The position numbers were made by a program, and so were the translations under genes. A stretch of 64,000 bases of DNA from Ruminococcus sp. UBA1394 (GTDB lineage: Bacteria > Bacillota > Clostridia > Oscillospirales > Ruminococcaceae): positions 24,840 through 88,839 of the forward strand of contig DBQM01000007.1 of assembly GCA_002305725.1 (NCBI GenBank), written 5' to 3'. The notes under the pieces are model-generated. The model saw only the letters and a program-made list of their open reading frames with translations, was not told the DNA's origin and made no database searches. How positions within the stretch are numbered: the first letter of the stretch is position 1; every line of letters begins with the position of its first letter. Positions 45,401 to 54,300 of the stretch are shown piece after piece.

Positions 45401-46800
45401 TTACAGCAGTTTCAGTACCGAAGAATCTCATTGGCGCAGAAACAATAAGAACAGCCTGCGATTCCAAGCTGCTTACAACCCAGGAAGGAAAGTTTACTGC
45501 CGGTGCAGACGCAACTGTATATGCAGCAGTTGACAGCCGTGTAACAGTAACTCTCCCTGAGTGGCTCAAAGCATGGACTTATGCAGGAACATCAGTTACA
45601 ACTTCAAACGATGTTACACTCCAGCTTTACAAGCTTAATGTAAAATCAGGCGATGTTGTTGCACTCGGAACAAACAGCGGAAGCGGAAATGCAGCAAACT
45701 ATATAATTTCTGTAGTTCCACAGGAAAATATCATCAAGGGTGATGTAAACCTTGACGGCGTAGTCAATGTTTATGACCTGGTTGCTGCAAAGAGGGGCAA
45801 TGTCAGCGGTTTCACAGACGCACGTTCCTTTGACGCTGCCGATGTTGACAAGGACGAAAAGTTTGAAAGCGATGATCTGGAGCAGATTCAGAACTTCCTC
45901 CTTTCAAAAAATAGGAGTTTTGAAGAAAACCCGATAACAAAACCGGAACCTGCTGTACCTGAAGAGGAGGTTACTATGACACCGGAAGCATATATGGCAA
46001 TGGTCAGCGCAACTCTTCTTGAAAAGGAAACAGACGATTCAAAGGTTGAGAAAGCAGGAGTAACCTACGGAACTTTTGAAAAGAAAACCATTTATTCCGA
46101 TGTATGCAAAAGAAACAAAAACTTTAACGTACTTCTCCCTGCCGGCTATACAACAGCAAAAAAATATCCGGTACTCTATGTTCTTCATGGATACTGGGGA
46201 GATGAGGATGCACTTCTGGATGCAGGCGACGCTTCATTAAAACTCCGCCAGATTATCGGCAATGCAATTGCTGAGGGCGAAGCTGAGGATATGATCGTAG
46301 TATTCCCCGATATTTACGCAAGTGATACTCAGGATAAATGTGACGGTCTTGACGCCAAAAACAATGCAGCTTATGATAACTTCATAAATCTGCTTACTAA
46401 GGAAATCATGCATTATATGGAACAGAACTACTCCATTAAAACCGGAAGAGACAACACAGCCATAACCGGTTTCTCAATGGGCGGAAGAGAATCTCTTAAT
46501 ATCGGATTTTCCCGTCCGGACCTGTTCGGATATGTCGGAGCTATGTGTCCTGCGCCGGGACTTACTGAAGATCTGATTCCGGCAGATGATCTGAAATTTA
46601 CAGGCATTTCCCCATATATGCTTTTTATCAGTGCAGGTTCAAATGATACACTTATCTGGTCAACCCCTGCCGGTTATCATGATACTCTTAACAACAATGG
46701 AGTAACACACATCTGGCATTATGTTGACGGCGGAGACCACGGCGGTCAGACTATTCGTCCTCATATGTATAATTTTATCAGATATGTTTTTAAGGCATAA
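42460..46800 (+). CDS. Cellulosomal GH98-CBM-X-X-dockerin-CE1 enzyme
   Basis: 1446 residues with AGAGGAGG upstream. Signal peptide about 1-43. GH98 about 50-640 ('WIVHIETWNHADPQKIINLI', 'MIQPSSGGQCHF', 'GFNYCEQFWGFD'), family of endo-beta-galactosidases with xylan-active members. CBM6/35-like module about 650-785. Two copies of module X about 794-938 and 943-1090. Dockerin about 1094-1155. CE1 esterase about 1170-1446 with nucleophile S1339 in 'GFSMGG' and a likely His in 'GGDHGGQT'. The esterase half should remove feruloyl or acetyl groups from xylan, which makes xylan the likeliest GH98 substrate. The divergent LacI/AraC hybrid is a candidate regulator. Confidence 0.88.
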   Translation: MKIKKLWSAVISAVMMLSLLTFLPVNPVTEKISSTQITAEAAGTMRRPCSSQAPMWIVHIETWNHADPQKIINLIPEDIRPYVVFNISMSIYWIQDKDEWGMVQDGYELAKSWIKACADEGIWCMIQPSSGGQCHFPDYDSSGNIVDFPNKDKFVQKADADYENTIYAEFFRDYPNFIGFNYCEQFWGFDQEDFPISCPQRYQHFANLLKLCNKYGGYLDISWCGNEWSPKINPLAMLKQVPQWEEACRLYSDNLILEEKYTQASYIADVESLVYGYYVSGYCGNFGIRYDETGWTDSTWSGSGVSTKDQFNQATGLPIYLERMVKNGATVIDGPELVTVDDFKETYGYTDSEGYHVRDWAMYDQFQNVPMDYMRKIADGTVRIPAREEVVSNTKVVVIQDVADGAGKTWDEPYSSYPTLFEGLYRMSSDGNLKLNHNLYKSTGRYQTIPTVYALKDDLAKSIPVQVKQSEIASRWSTIEAKQNEFNTLYPFSDYYGNCYVGRNQNSWVAYNYNKDGSNCGAVLSLKYNTCKDLDVNFNAYGSALINEYSDHIDIYANNYNEKDQTKLVTDTIKISGCSSEPTITYKDRGVNQLKSEVSTSYSNGTYTITVKHNGPVDITVKCSGSETNRSQATAKKALTAPAGPDFYTGVRQYEAELFDQKNIEGNVANACGSGITGIQGQGFMKFGTKNTAAVKDTVSTTKAGTFKMTLRYAVTSDISCVDLYVNGTKVKTLSLPKGSSLSDWKTVSENITLNQGDNKIELKANATLPGSLYLDNFTVEGDFGDATQKELEPISGTLITNLVRLDKENGADWSIETGFTTGTKLFGDRDITATSVPSNLRGAEYIRTACDSKLLTTDLGTFTAGADITVYIAVDTRVTANLPSWLGSWTKTDSSVTTSNNLTLQLYKKNFNSGDSVTLGTNGGSNESVNYVVVAVPKEVDPISGKLIKELTVFDKENAADWSIYDDFKSGSQLYGDRDITAVSVPKNLIGAETIRTACDSKLLTTQEGKFTAGADATVYAAVDSRVTVTLPEWLKAWTYAGTSVTTSNDVTLQLYKLNVKSGDVVALGTNSGSGNAANYIISVVPQENIIKGDVNLDGVVNVYDLVAAKRGNVSGFTDARSFDAADVDKDEKFESDDLEQIQNFLLSKNRSFEENPITKPEPAVPEEEVTMTPEAYMAMVSATLLEKETDDSKVEKAGVTYGTFEKKTIYSDVCKRNKNFNVLLPAGYTTAKKYPVLYVLHGYWGDEDALLDAGDASLKLRQIIGNAIAEGEAEDMIVVFPDIYASDTQDKCDGLDAKNNAAYDNFINLLTKEIMHYMEQNYSIKTGRDNTAITGFSMGGRESLNIGFSRPDLFGYVGAMCPAPGLTEDLIPADDLKFTGISPYMLFISAGSNDTLIWSTPAGYHDTLNNNGVTHIWHYVDGGDHGGQTIRPHMYNFIRYVFKA
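44839..45720 (+). repeat. Tandem X modules in the GH98/CE1 gene
   Basis: Two copies (about 44839-45276 and 45286-45720) encode modules that begin PISGxLI, contain 'ADWSI', 'GDRDITA', 'IRTACDSKLLTT', 'FTAGAD' and 'VTLGTN'/'VALGTN'. A third copy lies in the PL1 gene at about 39385-39813. Confidence 0.85.
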
Positions 46801-46886
46801 TATATACAATTCGATTTAAGCCTTAGAGTTATGCATATACCTTAAATAAGCCAATAAGCTAATTTTTATCATCCTATACCATATTT

Positions 46887-46952
46887 AAACCTCCTTTGAT
46901 GTCAGTCGGGTTTTAAAACCTTAACTGAACTGATCAAAGGAGGTTTGCTTTT
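46887..46952 (+). terminator. Terminator after the GH98/CE1 gene
   Basis: AAACCTCCTTTGAT pairs perfectly with ATCAAAGGAGGTTT across a loop containing a second hairpin (GGTTTTAAAACC), followed by a T-rich tail. The 86 bases before it show no gene. Confidence 0.85.
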
Positions 46953-47005
46953 GTGTAAAGTAAAGAAACAGATTATGCTGTGTGAAAGATATTTTTTCAG
47001 AAAAA

Positions 47006-47027
47006 ATGCGTACCAGAAGGTACGCAT
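47006..47027. terminator. Small perfect hairpin in the intergenic region
   Basis: ATGCGTACC/GGTACGCAT, 9-bp stem, 4-base loop, A-rich on its left side, so it would work as a terminator for minus-strand transcripts of the PL11 operon. Confidence 0.5.
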
Positions 47028-47040
47028 TAGTTATTAAGAT

Positions 47041-47125
47041 ATATTTCTGCAATCTTACGAAAAATCTGCAAGCAGATGTGCGGCAAAGGCGTCAGCCGTT
47101 AATTGTGCGGTGTTGCCTTAAATCA
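47041..47125. other. Unassigned structured segment, possible dispersed repeat
   Basis: Between the hairpin and the dockerin remnant. It holds the palindrome ATCTGCAAGCAGAT (47064-47077), two TGTGCGG-type copies and GGCAA/TTGCC ends (47082-47117). It is richer in G and C than its surroundings. The minus-strand frame reads 'NTAQLTADAFAAHLL', which I associate loosely with a fragment recurring in gut Clostridia. No gene start is present. Confidence 0.3.
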
Positions 47126-47195
47126 AACACATCGTTTCAAAGATGAATTTGCAGAGCAGCTTTTCTTCTTCATTTTTTATTCTCAGTTTTATTAA

Positions 47196-47610
47196 CTATT
47201 CAGTTACTTCATCGCCTGCAATAGTTCTTTTCAGAGAAATCATATCAAATACATTCACCATGCCGTCCTGGTTAATATCGGCATTTAAAGTAATGCTCTC
47301 CCTTTTGTTTGTAAGATAAGAGCCGAGGAATACTGCATCCGAAACATTGATTTTTCTGTCAAGGTTGGCATCACCAATTAAATCTGCAGGGCGCCGGCTT
47401 AACGGGATGATCTCAAAGCTGATGTCATTCCGGAATTGTAAGATCAGTATCAGTACTGTTATTCAGTTCCATAAACTGTTTAGTCCCCTCAGTTGCTGCA
47501 TGGCAGTTTAAACTATATGCAGAACCTGTCACAGCAATAATCGCAGACAAAATCATTGAAACCGTTCTGGCTGCTTTCCGGGGATTAAGTTTTAAAATTT
47601 CTCTTTTCAT
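47196..47610 (-). pseudogene. Dockerin-protein remnant with frameshift
   Basis: Starts at ATG 47610 (MKREILKL) with GGAGG eight bases upstream. Signal peptide about 1-40, then about 20 residues ending 'TDLTIPE' at a TGA (47427-47425). In the next frame the sequence goes on as 'NDISFEIIPLSRRPADLIG' into a complete dockerin (GDANLDRKINVSD..., second repeat DINQDGMVNVFD) ending at TAG 47198-47196. Only 60-70 residues separate signal and dockerin, so no catalytic domain is present. It follows the PL11 gene by 27 bases. It could be a small docking protein broken by one indel, or the shell of a deleted enzyme. Confidence 0.7.
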
Positions 47611-47637
47611 AAATACCTCCGGGTACAAACGCTTCAA

Positions 47638-50625
47638 TTACTTCAGAACTTTTCTTCTGAGAGCAATATAATCAAATACATTTACCTGTCCGTCCTCGTT
47701 GATATCAGCCTGTGTAAACTGCTGTTCACTGAAATTTTCAAGCTTTACAAGGTATTTGCTTAGCAGGACTAAGTCTGTAGAATTGACACTGCCGTTAACG
47801 TCAATATCTCCCTTTTCAAAAACAGGGTCAGACTCTTCAATTAACCATTTCTGACAGGTTGCTCCGTTAACGACCCATTGCTGAACATTTGCTCCGCTGC
47901 TCTTTTCTGCATTTACAACCTCAACAGCGTCTGCGTCTTTTGAAGCTCTTGTAAGAATGTAATATGTGCCGTCCGGATTCTTTACAAATTTGAAAAGGTG
48001 AGAGCTTGTTTTGTTGTCTGTGAGAATTTCAGCATTTCCGCCGTCAGCAATATTCAGATAATATGTTTTTCCTTCGGCAAGCTGTGATACGATGTAGTAA
48101 TATCCGCCGCCAAAGCTTTTTAAAGTCCATGAATTGTGCTTGCTTACGCCATATGCACCCCATTGCTGTACATTGGTGTTGTCAGCGGCATTTCCGCCTT
48201 CAACCTCCATATAAAGATTGCTGTTGAGGTTTTTAAACATATATATTTTTCCGGTATCAAGTTCACAGCCCGTATCTTCAACCTGTGTCAGATTCCATTT
48301 CTGAGAGTTGTCTCCGGCTTTGTATGTCCATTCGATAATATTTGCGCCGCTTGCAGTTGATGCGCCCGAAACAGCAATACAGCTTTTATCATTTGATGCC
48401 TTTGTAAGAATATAGTAAGAGCCGTCGTCATTTTTCACGAATTTAAAGAGCTGTGCGTCTGCCTTGGTATCTGTGTATATCTGGATATTTGTGCCGTCAT
48501 CAGCCTTTCCATATTCCAGGTCAAGAAGATAGGTAACCTTGTCGCCAAGCTGAGAGTAAAGGTAATAATATCCGTCACCTCCGGAAAGAACACGCCATGT
48601 ATTGTGCGCCGCCGGACTGTCTGCACCCCATTGCTGAACATTTGCCGCATTCTGCGCACTTCCGTCCTTTACTTCCATGTAAAGACCGCTGTTTACATTC
48701 TGTATAGTAAATACTGCTCCCTCCGGAAGTACAGCGGCAGTAAATGTCGGAGTAACAGGCGGTTTTGTTCCGCTGTCAGGAACCGTTACATCAGGACGTG
48801 CCGGCAAAGCAGCATCTGACGCCAGATAAAAGCTTGTATGCGGCGGCTGGTTGTAGGATATATTCTGACCGGCAACCTGGTTTCTGTACTGAACATCATG
48901 CATGAGAGTTGTTATTCTGTAGTCTGTTTCATAAGGTGTACAGTAAATTCTCAGCGACTGGCTGTCAGCGGCTCTTACAATCAGTTCTTCACGCCAGTCA
49001 CCTAAAATATCGGCTGAAAGACAGGGAGTGCCCTTTGTTGTGTTGCAGGTGTAAGCACCGTCAGTCTGTAAAAGATTGGTGAGAGTGCCGTCGCTTTTCA
49101 TTTTGGATATCTTAGCCGGAGAATCGGTGTAACCGTCGAGAATTTCACGTTCAAGGTCACCGTCCCAGTAACTTAAAAAGTTTATTGCTGGACGCTTTGT
49201 GGAGAGAGTATTTCCGTTTCCGTCAAAAACGTCATTGCCAAGTCCCCAGAATTCAGCACCGCTGTTTCCTGCCCATACGTTATCAGCGCAGCATCTTCCT
49301 GTATCGCTTTCGCCGTCTTTGTGGAATATTATTGTTCCGTTTGAAGCGTCTACAAGTGAAACGCCGTAAGGTTTGTCTTCATGGCATATCCAGAGCTCCA
49401 GACCGTTTCTGTCCGGCAGCAGGTCGCCGAGGTGCATAGCGTCGCCGTGACCTGTATTCAGACACCAGAGGACACTTCCGTCATCATCAAGACAGGTTGC
49501 ACCTAAAACTATCTCCTGTTTTCCGTCATTATCCACGTCTGCCGGCATACAGTTATGGTTTCCGTCGCCATAGCCGGCTTTTGAAGAATCATTTCCGGTA
49601 TCGAAAAACCATCTCTGAACAAGCTTTTTGTTTACAACATCATAAGCACAGGCAGTCATTCTTGTGTAATAGCCTCTTACAGTAACTGCGCTGGGCTTTG
49701 TGCCGTCAAGATAAGCAACAGCGCCGAGAAACCTGTCAACACGGTTTCCGTAGCTGTCACCCCATTTGGAAACTGTTCCTCTGCCCGGATTGTAGTCAAC
49801 AGTATCCAGAGCCTTTCCGGTCGCTCCCTCAAATAATGTATAGTATTCCTGACCGTCAAGAATATATCCGTTTGAATTGCGGTAATCCTTTGAAATGTCG
49901 CCTATAACAGTTCCTGTCCCGTCAATTGTTCCGTCTGCTGTTTTGCAGGTCATTTCAGCAAGACCGTCAAGGTCGAAGTCTGCAACCAGCATCTGGGTAT
50001 AGTGCGCACCTGCACGGATATTTACACCAAGATCAATTCTCCAGAGCTTTGTGCCGTTAAGCTTGTAGCAGTCAATAAATACCTTGTCAGTCTTTCCTTT
50101 CTGGGAGTTGTCCTTTGAATTGGAAGGGTCCCATTTTACAAACAGCTCATATTCGCCGTCGCCGTCAACATCACCTGTTGTACAGTCATTCGGACTGTAA
50201 GTTATACCCGAAGTCTGTGCAGACGGCACATCAAGTTTAAGCTCCAGATATTCTGAACCTGACTGCAGATTACAGGTGTCAGATGAAACAACGTTTCCGC
50301 CGCTTATTGTATCGACTCTGTATTTGTCCGTCGATTTGCCGGCTGAATCAAGATAGCAGGTAGCCATTCCGGCTTCGCTTGTGTATATAAGCGAATCATT
50401 TCTGTAAAGCTTGAATACTGTGTTGTCAGCGTCATTGGCAAGAAAACGCCAGTTTACCATCATGCCCGAACCTGTGCTGACAGCGCAGACGCCCCGGTCA
50501 AGATTTTCCACTACATATCCGGACGCCGCATCTGCATTGCTGTAATTAAAGCCGGTGTATATCATACTTCCGGATATGCATACCGCCATAACTGCGCCAA
50601 GCACTTTTTTTATTGTTTTTCTCAT
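47638..50625 (-). CDS. Cellulosomal rhamnogalacturonan lyase PL11 with ricin-type modules and dockerin
   Basis: 995 residues from ATG 50625 (MRKTIKK, GGAGGG upstream); 22 upstream codons are rejected. Signal peptide about 1-33. PL11 eight-bladed propeller about 38-640, starting 'NLDRGVCAVSTGSGMMVNWR', with many Ca-binding 'DVDGDG' loops and 'HTSFYLASD' at the end. Two ricin-B-like (CBM13) trefoils about 655-790 and 800-930, each with 'QQW' repeats. Dockerin about 937-995. It splits the rhamnogalacturonan I backbone of pectin by beta-elimination outside the cell. A terminator precedes it, so it has its own promoter in the 50626-50726 gap, which I could not define. Confidence 0.92.
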   Translation of the reverse strand: MRKTIKKVLGAVMAVCISGSMIYTGFNYSNADAASGYVVENLDRGVCAVSTGSGMMVNWRFLANDADNTVFKLYRNDSLIYTSEAGMATCYLDSAGKSTDKYRVDTISGGNVVSSDTCNLQSGSEYLELKLDVPSAQTSGITYSPNDCTTGDVDGDGEYELFVKWDPSNSKDNSQKGKTDKVFIDCYKLNGTKLWRIDLGVNIRAGAHYTQMLVADFDLDGLAEMTCKTADGTIDGTGTVIGDISKDYRNSNGYILDGQEYYTLFEGATGKALDTVDYNPGRGTVSKWGDSYGNRVDRFLGAVAYLDGTKPSAVTVRGYYTRMTACAYDVVNKKLVQRWFFDTGNDSSKAGYGDGNHNCMPADVDNDGKQEIVLGATCLDDDGSVLWCLNTGHGDAMHLGDLLPDRNGLELWICHEDKPYGVSLVDASNGTIIFHKDGESDTGRCCADNVWAGNSGAEFWGLGNDVFDGNGNTLSTKRPAINFLSYWDGDLEREILDGYTDSPAKISKMKSDGTLTNLLQTDGAYTCNTTKGTPCLSADILGDWREELIVRAADSQSLRIYCTPYETDYRITTLMHDVQYRNQVAGQNISYNQPPHTSFYLASDAALPARPDVTVPDSGTKPPVTPTFTAAVLPEGAVFTIQNVNSGLYMEVKDGSAQNAANVQQWGADSPAAHNTWRVLSGGDGYYYLYSQLGDKVTYLLDLEYGKADDGTNIQIYTDTKADAQLFKFVKNDDGSYYILTKASNDKSCIAVSGASTASGANIIEWTYKAGDNSQKWNLTQVEDTGCELDTGKIYMFKNLNSNLYMEVEGGNAADNTNVQQWGAYGVSKHNSWTLKSFGGGYYYIVSQLAEGKTYYLNIADGGNAEILTDNKTSSHLFKFVKNPDGTYYILTRASKDADAVEVVNAEKSSGANVQQWVVNGATCQKWLIEESDPVFEKGDIDVNGSVNSTDLVLLSKYLVKLENFSEQQFTQADINEDGQVNVFDYIALRRKVLK

Positions 50626-50719
50626 ATTACCCTCCATTACCCTTAACAAATAAATTAAACATAAAGAAATATATTTATAATATATTACCATATTTTTTCC
50701 TTTTCGTCAATACGGCACA

Positions 50720-50760
50720 TATAAAAATGTACCCTGATTTCTATAAAAATCAGGGTACAT
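50720..50760 (-). terminator. Terminator of the GH9/GH16 gene
   Basis: ATGTACCCTGATTT and its perfect 14-bp complement with a 6-base loop; T run on the minus strand. Confidence 0.88.
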
Positions 50761-50863
50761 AAACGTTTGAGTCAGTTGGAACATTACCAATGACAATAGG
50801 GGGATGAGGGATTGATAGGATTTTATATTAAAGAATAACTAATTAAATAATGCCTTCCGACTC

Positions 50864-50898
50864 GGCGGACAACCCTTCCTGAATAGTTTTTGTCCGCC
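50864..50898 (-). repeat. Inverted repeat in the GH9/GH16 3' UTR
   Basis: GGCGGACAA/TTGTCCGCC, 9-bp perfect stem, 17-base loop, about 50 bases past the gene. GC-rich, no T run; possibly an mRNA-stabilising structure. Confidence 0.5.
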
Positions 50899-50946
50899 AG
50901 GCTTAATCAATGATTCCTTAATGTCATTTAAAGGGTGTTTATATAA

Positions 50947-53900
50947 CTACTGAGCGTTATATGTTACCCACTGATAGCGGGCAGTCAGCGGAGTTTTGCC
51001 GTCAAATGGCTTGAGCCAGTCATCAACTCCTGTACCGGGCCATACATTCATCATTATTTTTCCCGGAGTTGACGGAATGTTATTGTAAGCTGTGTAAACA
51101 GCCTTTCCGTCAACATACCATGTTATGTGGTCCGGCTGCCAGTCAAAACCGTATGTGTGGAAACCTTCTGACGCATCGAAGCCAAGGTCATACATATATT
51201 CATGATTTCCCACACCGTTTGTATAGTAATTGAACTGAACCTTTGTTGTATCTTTGCCGAGTATCTCAATGTCTATTTCGTCCCATGGGTTGTTGTCAGA
51301 CGGTCCGGTATAGGTAAAGAAAGATGATACAACGCCGTCATTCTTAATAGCCTGCATTGATGTTTCATAATAGCCGTAGCTGTAAAAATCAGTTGTTCTG
51401 TATTCAGCGGCAGAATAGTTATACTTGCCTGTATAGTCCTTGTCAATTGTAAGGTTAAGCACACCACCGTCAAATGATGTGTTCTGCTTGTACCAGCCGC
51501 AGTCGAAGCAGCTGCCGTTACCCCAGCCGTCAGAAGCAAAGAATACAGGTGTTTCACCATTTCTGAAATCTGCAACAACTGTGGCATTCTGGTTCATAGG
51601 TGTGCCGTAATCAATTATTCCGCCTGCATTGGTTGATTGTGTAGTCTGTACTGTTGTGGTGGTAGTAATGTGGGTAGTAGTTGTTGTTGTAACCTGTGTT
51701 GTTACTGGTTGAGTAGTCGGAACTTCCTGTTCTGACTTTGAGAATGATTTGATTTTGCCAGTAATATACTTCTGAATCTGAACAACGTCTGCGATTGTGA
51801 ATACATCATCCTGATTTACATCTGCTGCGTCAATACTGCTTTTTGCTGAGAAAGTATTGTAAAGCAGAGCTTTTCTTGCAAGGAGTGCGTCAAATGAATC
51901 CACACGTCCGTCACAGTTTATATCACCGAGGATAAATTCACTGCTTGTCTGTGTTTCTGTAAGAGAAACAAGATATGTCAGCGGAGAATTCCAGTAAATT
52001 GTAATTTCGTTAGTGGAATAGCTCTCAGAGTTATCAACATAACGCTTTGCAGCCGGCAGATCCTGACAGTAGGCTTTGGCTGCGCTGTCCTCAAGATTGG
52101 AATTTACGCCGCCGACGAGCATTCCTTTCATTGCTTTTCCGGTTGCCATTGATGGTCTGTGGTGAGGATTTTCCGGTGATACAGTACCATAGCCTGTAAA
52201 GAAACATTCTCCGACCGGATTTGTTCCAAGCAGATAATCAAGCTGAGCATTTGCTGCATTAAGATATTTGCTGTCATTTGTAATATCGTATGCCAGACCG
52301 AGAATAACTCCGGCATTTGCAACAGTCATGTTGCTTCCCCAGTCAAACTTTGTAATAGCTGCGCCGTAAGGTGAATTGCCGGAAACTGTAACAAACTTGT
52401 CAGCCTGTGAAACAACAGCATTCTTTGCTGCGGTATAAACTGACGAATCCTTACTGATATTTTCAGCTGTAAGAATTGCGATATTGCCGTAATCACCGAC
52501 AGTTGCCCAGTCAAGACCCTTTGATGCTGACATACTGTTCAGCGCATTTTCATACCTGCTGTTTCCTGTTGCACGGTAAAGCTGAGCTGCTGCCCAGTAA
52601 CGCTCGTCCCTGTCGGATGTATCTCCGTATTCCCCGGTTACAATATCTTCCGGATTGCTGAAAATAAGATTCGGATTTGATTCAAGGAAAGACCACGCAC
52701 GTTCTGCACGGCTTAAACAGTCCTGAGCAAAATCAGAGTCAATATCCTTATAAAATTCGTATGCAAGCGCCATTGAAGCGCAGAAGTCAGCAGTTGCAGT
52801 TGTGGAAACTGGAGTAACGATCAGAGGATCAGTTTCCTTTTCCGGAGAAACATATCCCGGGAAGCTTTCACAGGTAACCTTGTGGTAAACTCCGCCGTCG
52901 GCTCTCTGCATTTTCTTCATCCATTCCAGTTCATAGCGTGCTTCATCAAGAATGTCAGGAGTGCCGTTTCCGCTTTCCGGAATACCGATGCTGTCGCTGT
53001 AAAGTCCCGGATTGCTCTCATAAGCATAAAGCAGATCAGCAACTGCTTTTGCAGCCGGAACTATATATCTTCCGTAATCGCCTGCGTCATGCCATCCGCC
53101 GGAAACGTCGATTGTTTCATTTGTGCCGTAAACTGTTGCAAGTCCTGTGTGGCAGGCAACGTGTCCGAAATCGCTGTCCTGTACGGCAGTTCCGCAGCGC
53201 TGGAGATACAGCATTCTTACGCTGTCATCAAGCAGATTTGAATAAACGCTGCTGCCTATTTCAAATGTATAGGAATCATCAAGATCTCCGCAGGTTATGT
53301 AGTATTTTCCCGATTCGGTTACGGCGGAAAAATCACCTGTTTTGTTTGTTTCTCCGGCAGAGGTGTTGGTTATCTCATCTGAAAGCTTTCCGGTATAGAC
53401 AACCTGCTTTGTGTCAGCATTTACAACTGAAAATTCGCTTGCGTTAGTATTGCGGAAAACAGCGGTTTTTTTACTGACATTTTTGTAGCCCACCTGGTTT
53501 GTTACTATTGGTGGTTCATAAGGCCTTGTGGCAGAATAGTCAACCTTGCTGTCGTCTACAAGTTCCAGGGAAACGTTGTCGATATATATTTTGTGTTCGG
53601 GCAGTACACCCTCGTGTTCTTCCTGAATACCGCAGTTGAAAACGAGTTTGGACATAATGTCTGTTTCTGCTTTCATGGTAAACTCATAGTCAATAGTTTG
53701 CGGAGCTGAAGTGAGTTCAAGACCTTTCCATGTATAAGCCTGGTAAGTTCCGCCGTTCTGCTGTATCATACACTCGATAAATCTGTCTGTCGAAGAGGAA
53801 ATATCGTATTTCAGACGGTAAACACCGTTCTGATAAAGCGGAATAATGTCATAAAATACCTGAACAGCATAATTGACTTTTCCGACATTGCTTACAGTAA

Positions 53901-54108
53901 GTGCAAGTCGTCCGTTTTCGGTGCTGAGTGAACAGGCGCCGCCGCTTTCCTTATAGGTACCCCAGCCGGAAGTACCGGAATCAAAGGTCGAATTGCTTAT
54001 GATATTAGACGCCGCAAAAGTGGTTGCCGGAATCATAGGCAATGCTGACGCAATTACTGCACAGGCTGCAACAGCTGCTGCACAGCGTTTTAATGTGTGT
54101 TTTTTCAT
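50947..54108 (-). CDS. Cellulosomal bifunctional beta-glucanase: CBM4-Ig-GH9-dockerin-GH16
   Basis: 1053 residues. Signal peptide about 1-33; CBM4/9-type module about 35-190; Ig-like domain about 200-300; GH9 about 305-720 with 'GGWHDAGDYG' (D341, D344) and acid E701 in 'STNEITIYW'; dockerin about 725-790; Thr linker; GH16 about 825-1053 with the ExDxE core E944-D946-E948 in 'EIDIEIL'. GH9 acts on cellulose or mixed-linkage glucan and GH16 on lichenan-type beta-1,3-1,4-glucan. Ribosome site GAGGGG. The dockerin is internal, as in the GH10/GH43 and GH98/CE1 proteins. Confidence 0.94.
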   Translation of the reverse strand: MKKHTLKRCAAAVAACAVIASALPMIPATTFAASNIISNSTFDSGTSGWGTYKESGGACSLSTENGRLALTVSNVGKVNYAVQVFYDIIPLYQNGVYRLKYDISSSTDRFIECMIQQNGGTYQAYTWKGLELTSAPQTIDYEFTMKAETDIMSKLVFNCGIQEEHEGVLPEHKIYIDNVSLELVDDSKVDYSATRPYEPPIVTNQVGYKNVSKKTAVFRNTNASEFSVVNADTKQVVYTGKLSDEITNTSAGETNKTGDFSAVTESGKYYITCGDLDDSYTFEIGSSVYSNLLDDSVRMLYLQRCGTAVQDSDFGHVACHTGLATVYGTNETIDVSGGWHDAGDYGRYIVPAAKAVADLLYAYESNPGLYSDSIGIPESGNGTPDILDEARYELEWMKKMQRADGGVYHKVTCESFPGYVSPEKETDPLIVTPVSTTATADFCASMALAYEFYKDIDSDFAQDCLSRAERAWSFLESNPNLIFSNPEDIVTGEYGDTSDRDERYWAAAQLYRATGNSRYENALNSMSASKGLDWATVGDYGNIAILTAENISKDSSVYTAAKNAVVSQADKFVTVSGNSPYGAAITKFDWGSNMTVANAGVILGLAYDITNDSKYLNAANAQLDYLLGTNPVGECFFTGYGTVSPENPHHRPSMATGKAMKGMLVGGVNSNLEDSAAKAYCQDLPAAKRYVDNSESYSTNEITIYWNSPLTYLVSLTETQTSSEFILGDINCDGRVDSFDALLARKALLYNTFSAKSSIDAADVNQDDVFTIADVVQIQKYITGKIKSFSKSEQEVPTTQPVTTQVTTTTTTHITTTTTVQTTQSTNAGGIIDYGTPMNQNATVVADFRNGETPVFFASDGWGNGSCFDCGWYKQNTSFDGGVLNLTIDKDYTGKYNYSAAEYRTTDFYSYGYYETSMQAIKNDGVVSSFFTYTGPSDNNPWDEIDIEILGKDTTKVQFNYYTNGVGNHEYMYDLGFDASEGFHTYGFDWQPDHITWYVDGKAVYTAYNNIPSTPGKIMMNVWPGTGVDDWLKPFDGKTPLTARYQWVTYNAQ

Positions 54109-54265
54109 AAAATAAAACCCCTCTCAGATTTTATACTCTGCCGTGAACTGTGTTTTTGTATTTATATTTTACCATGCAACCTGTACAAAAATATACAAAC
54201 TTCTTGACAAAAATGGTAAATTAATGACACTTGTTAAAGCCTGTACCACTTATTCTGCTGTGCCT

Positions 54266-54300
54266 ATAAAAAATCAGACCGCTGATACTCAGCGGCCTGA
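54266..54300 (-). terminator. Terminator overlapping the AraC gene end
   Basis: TCAGGCCGCTGA/TCAGCGGTCTGA stem whose 5' arm contains the TGA stop of the gene, then T6 on the minus strand. It protects the GH9/GH16 gene from read-through. Confidence 0.88.
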
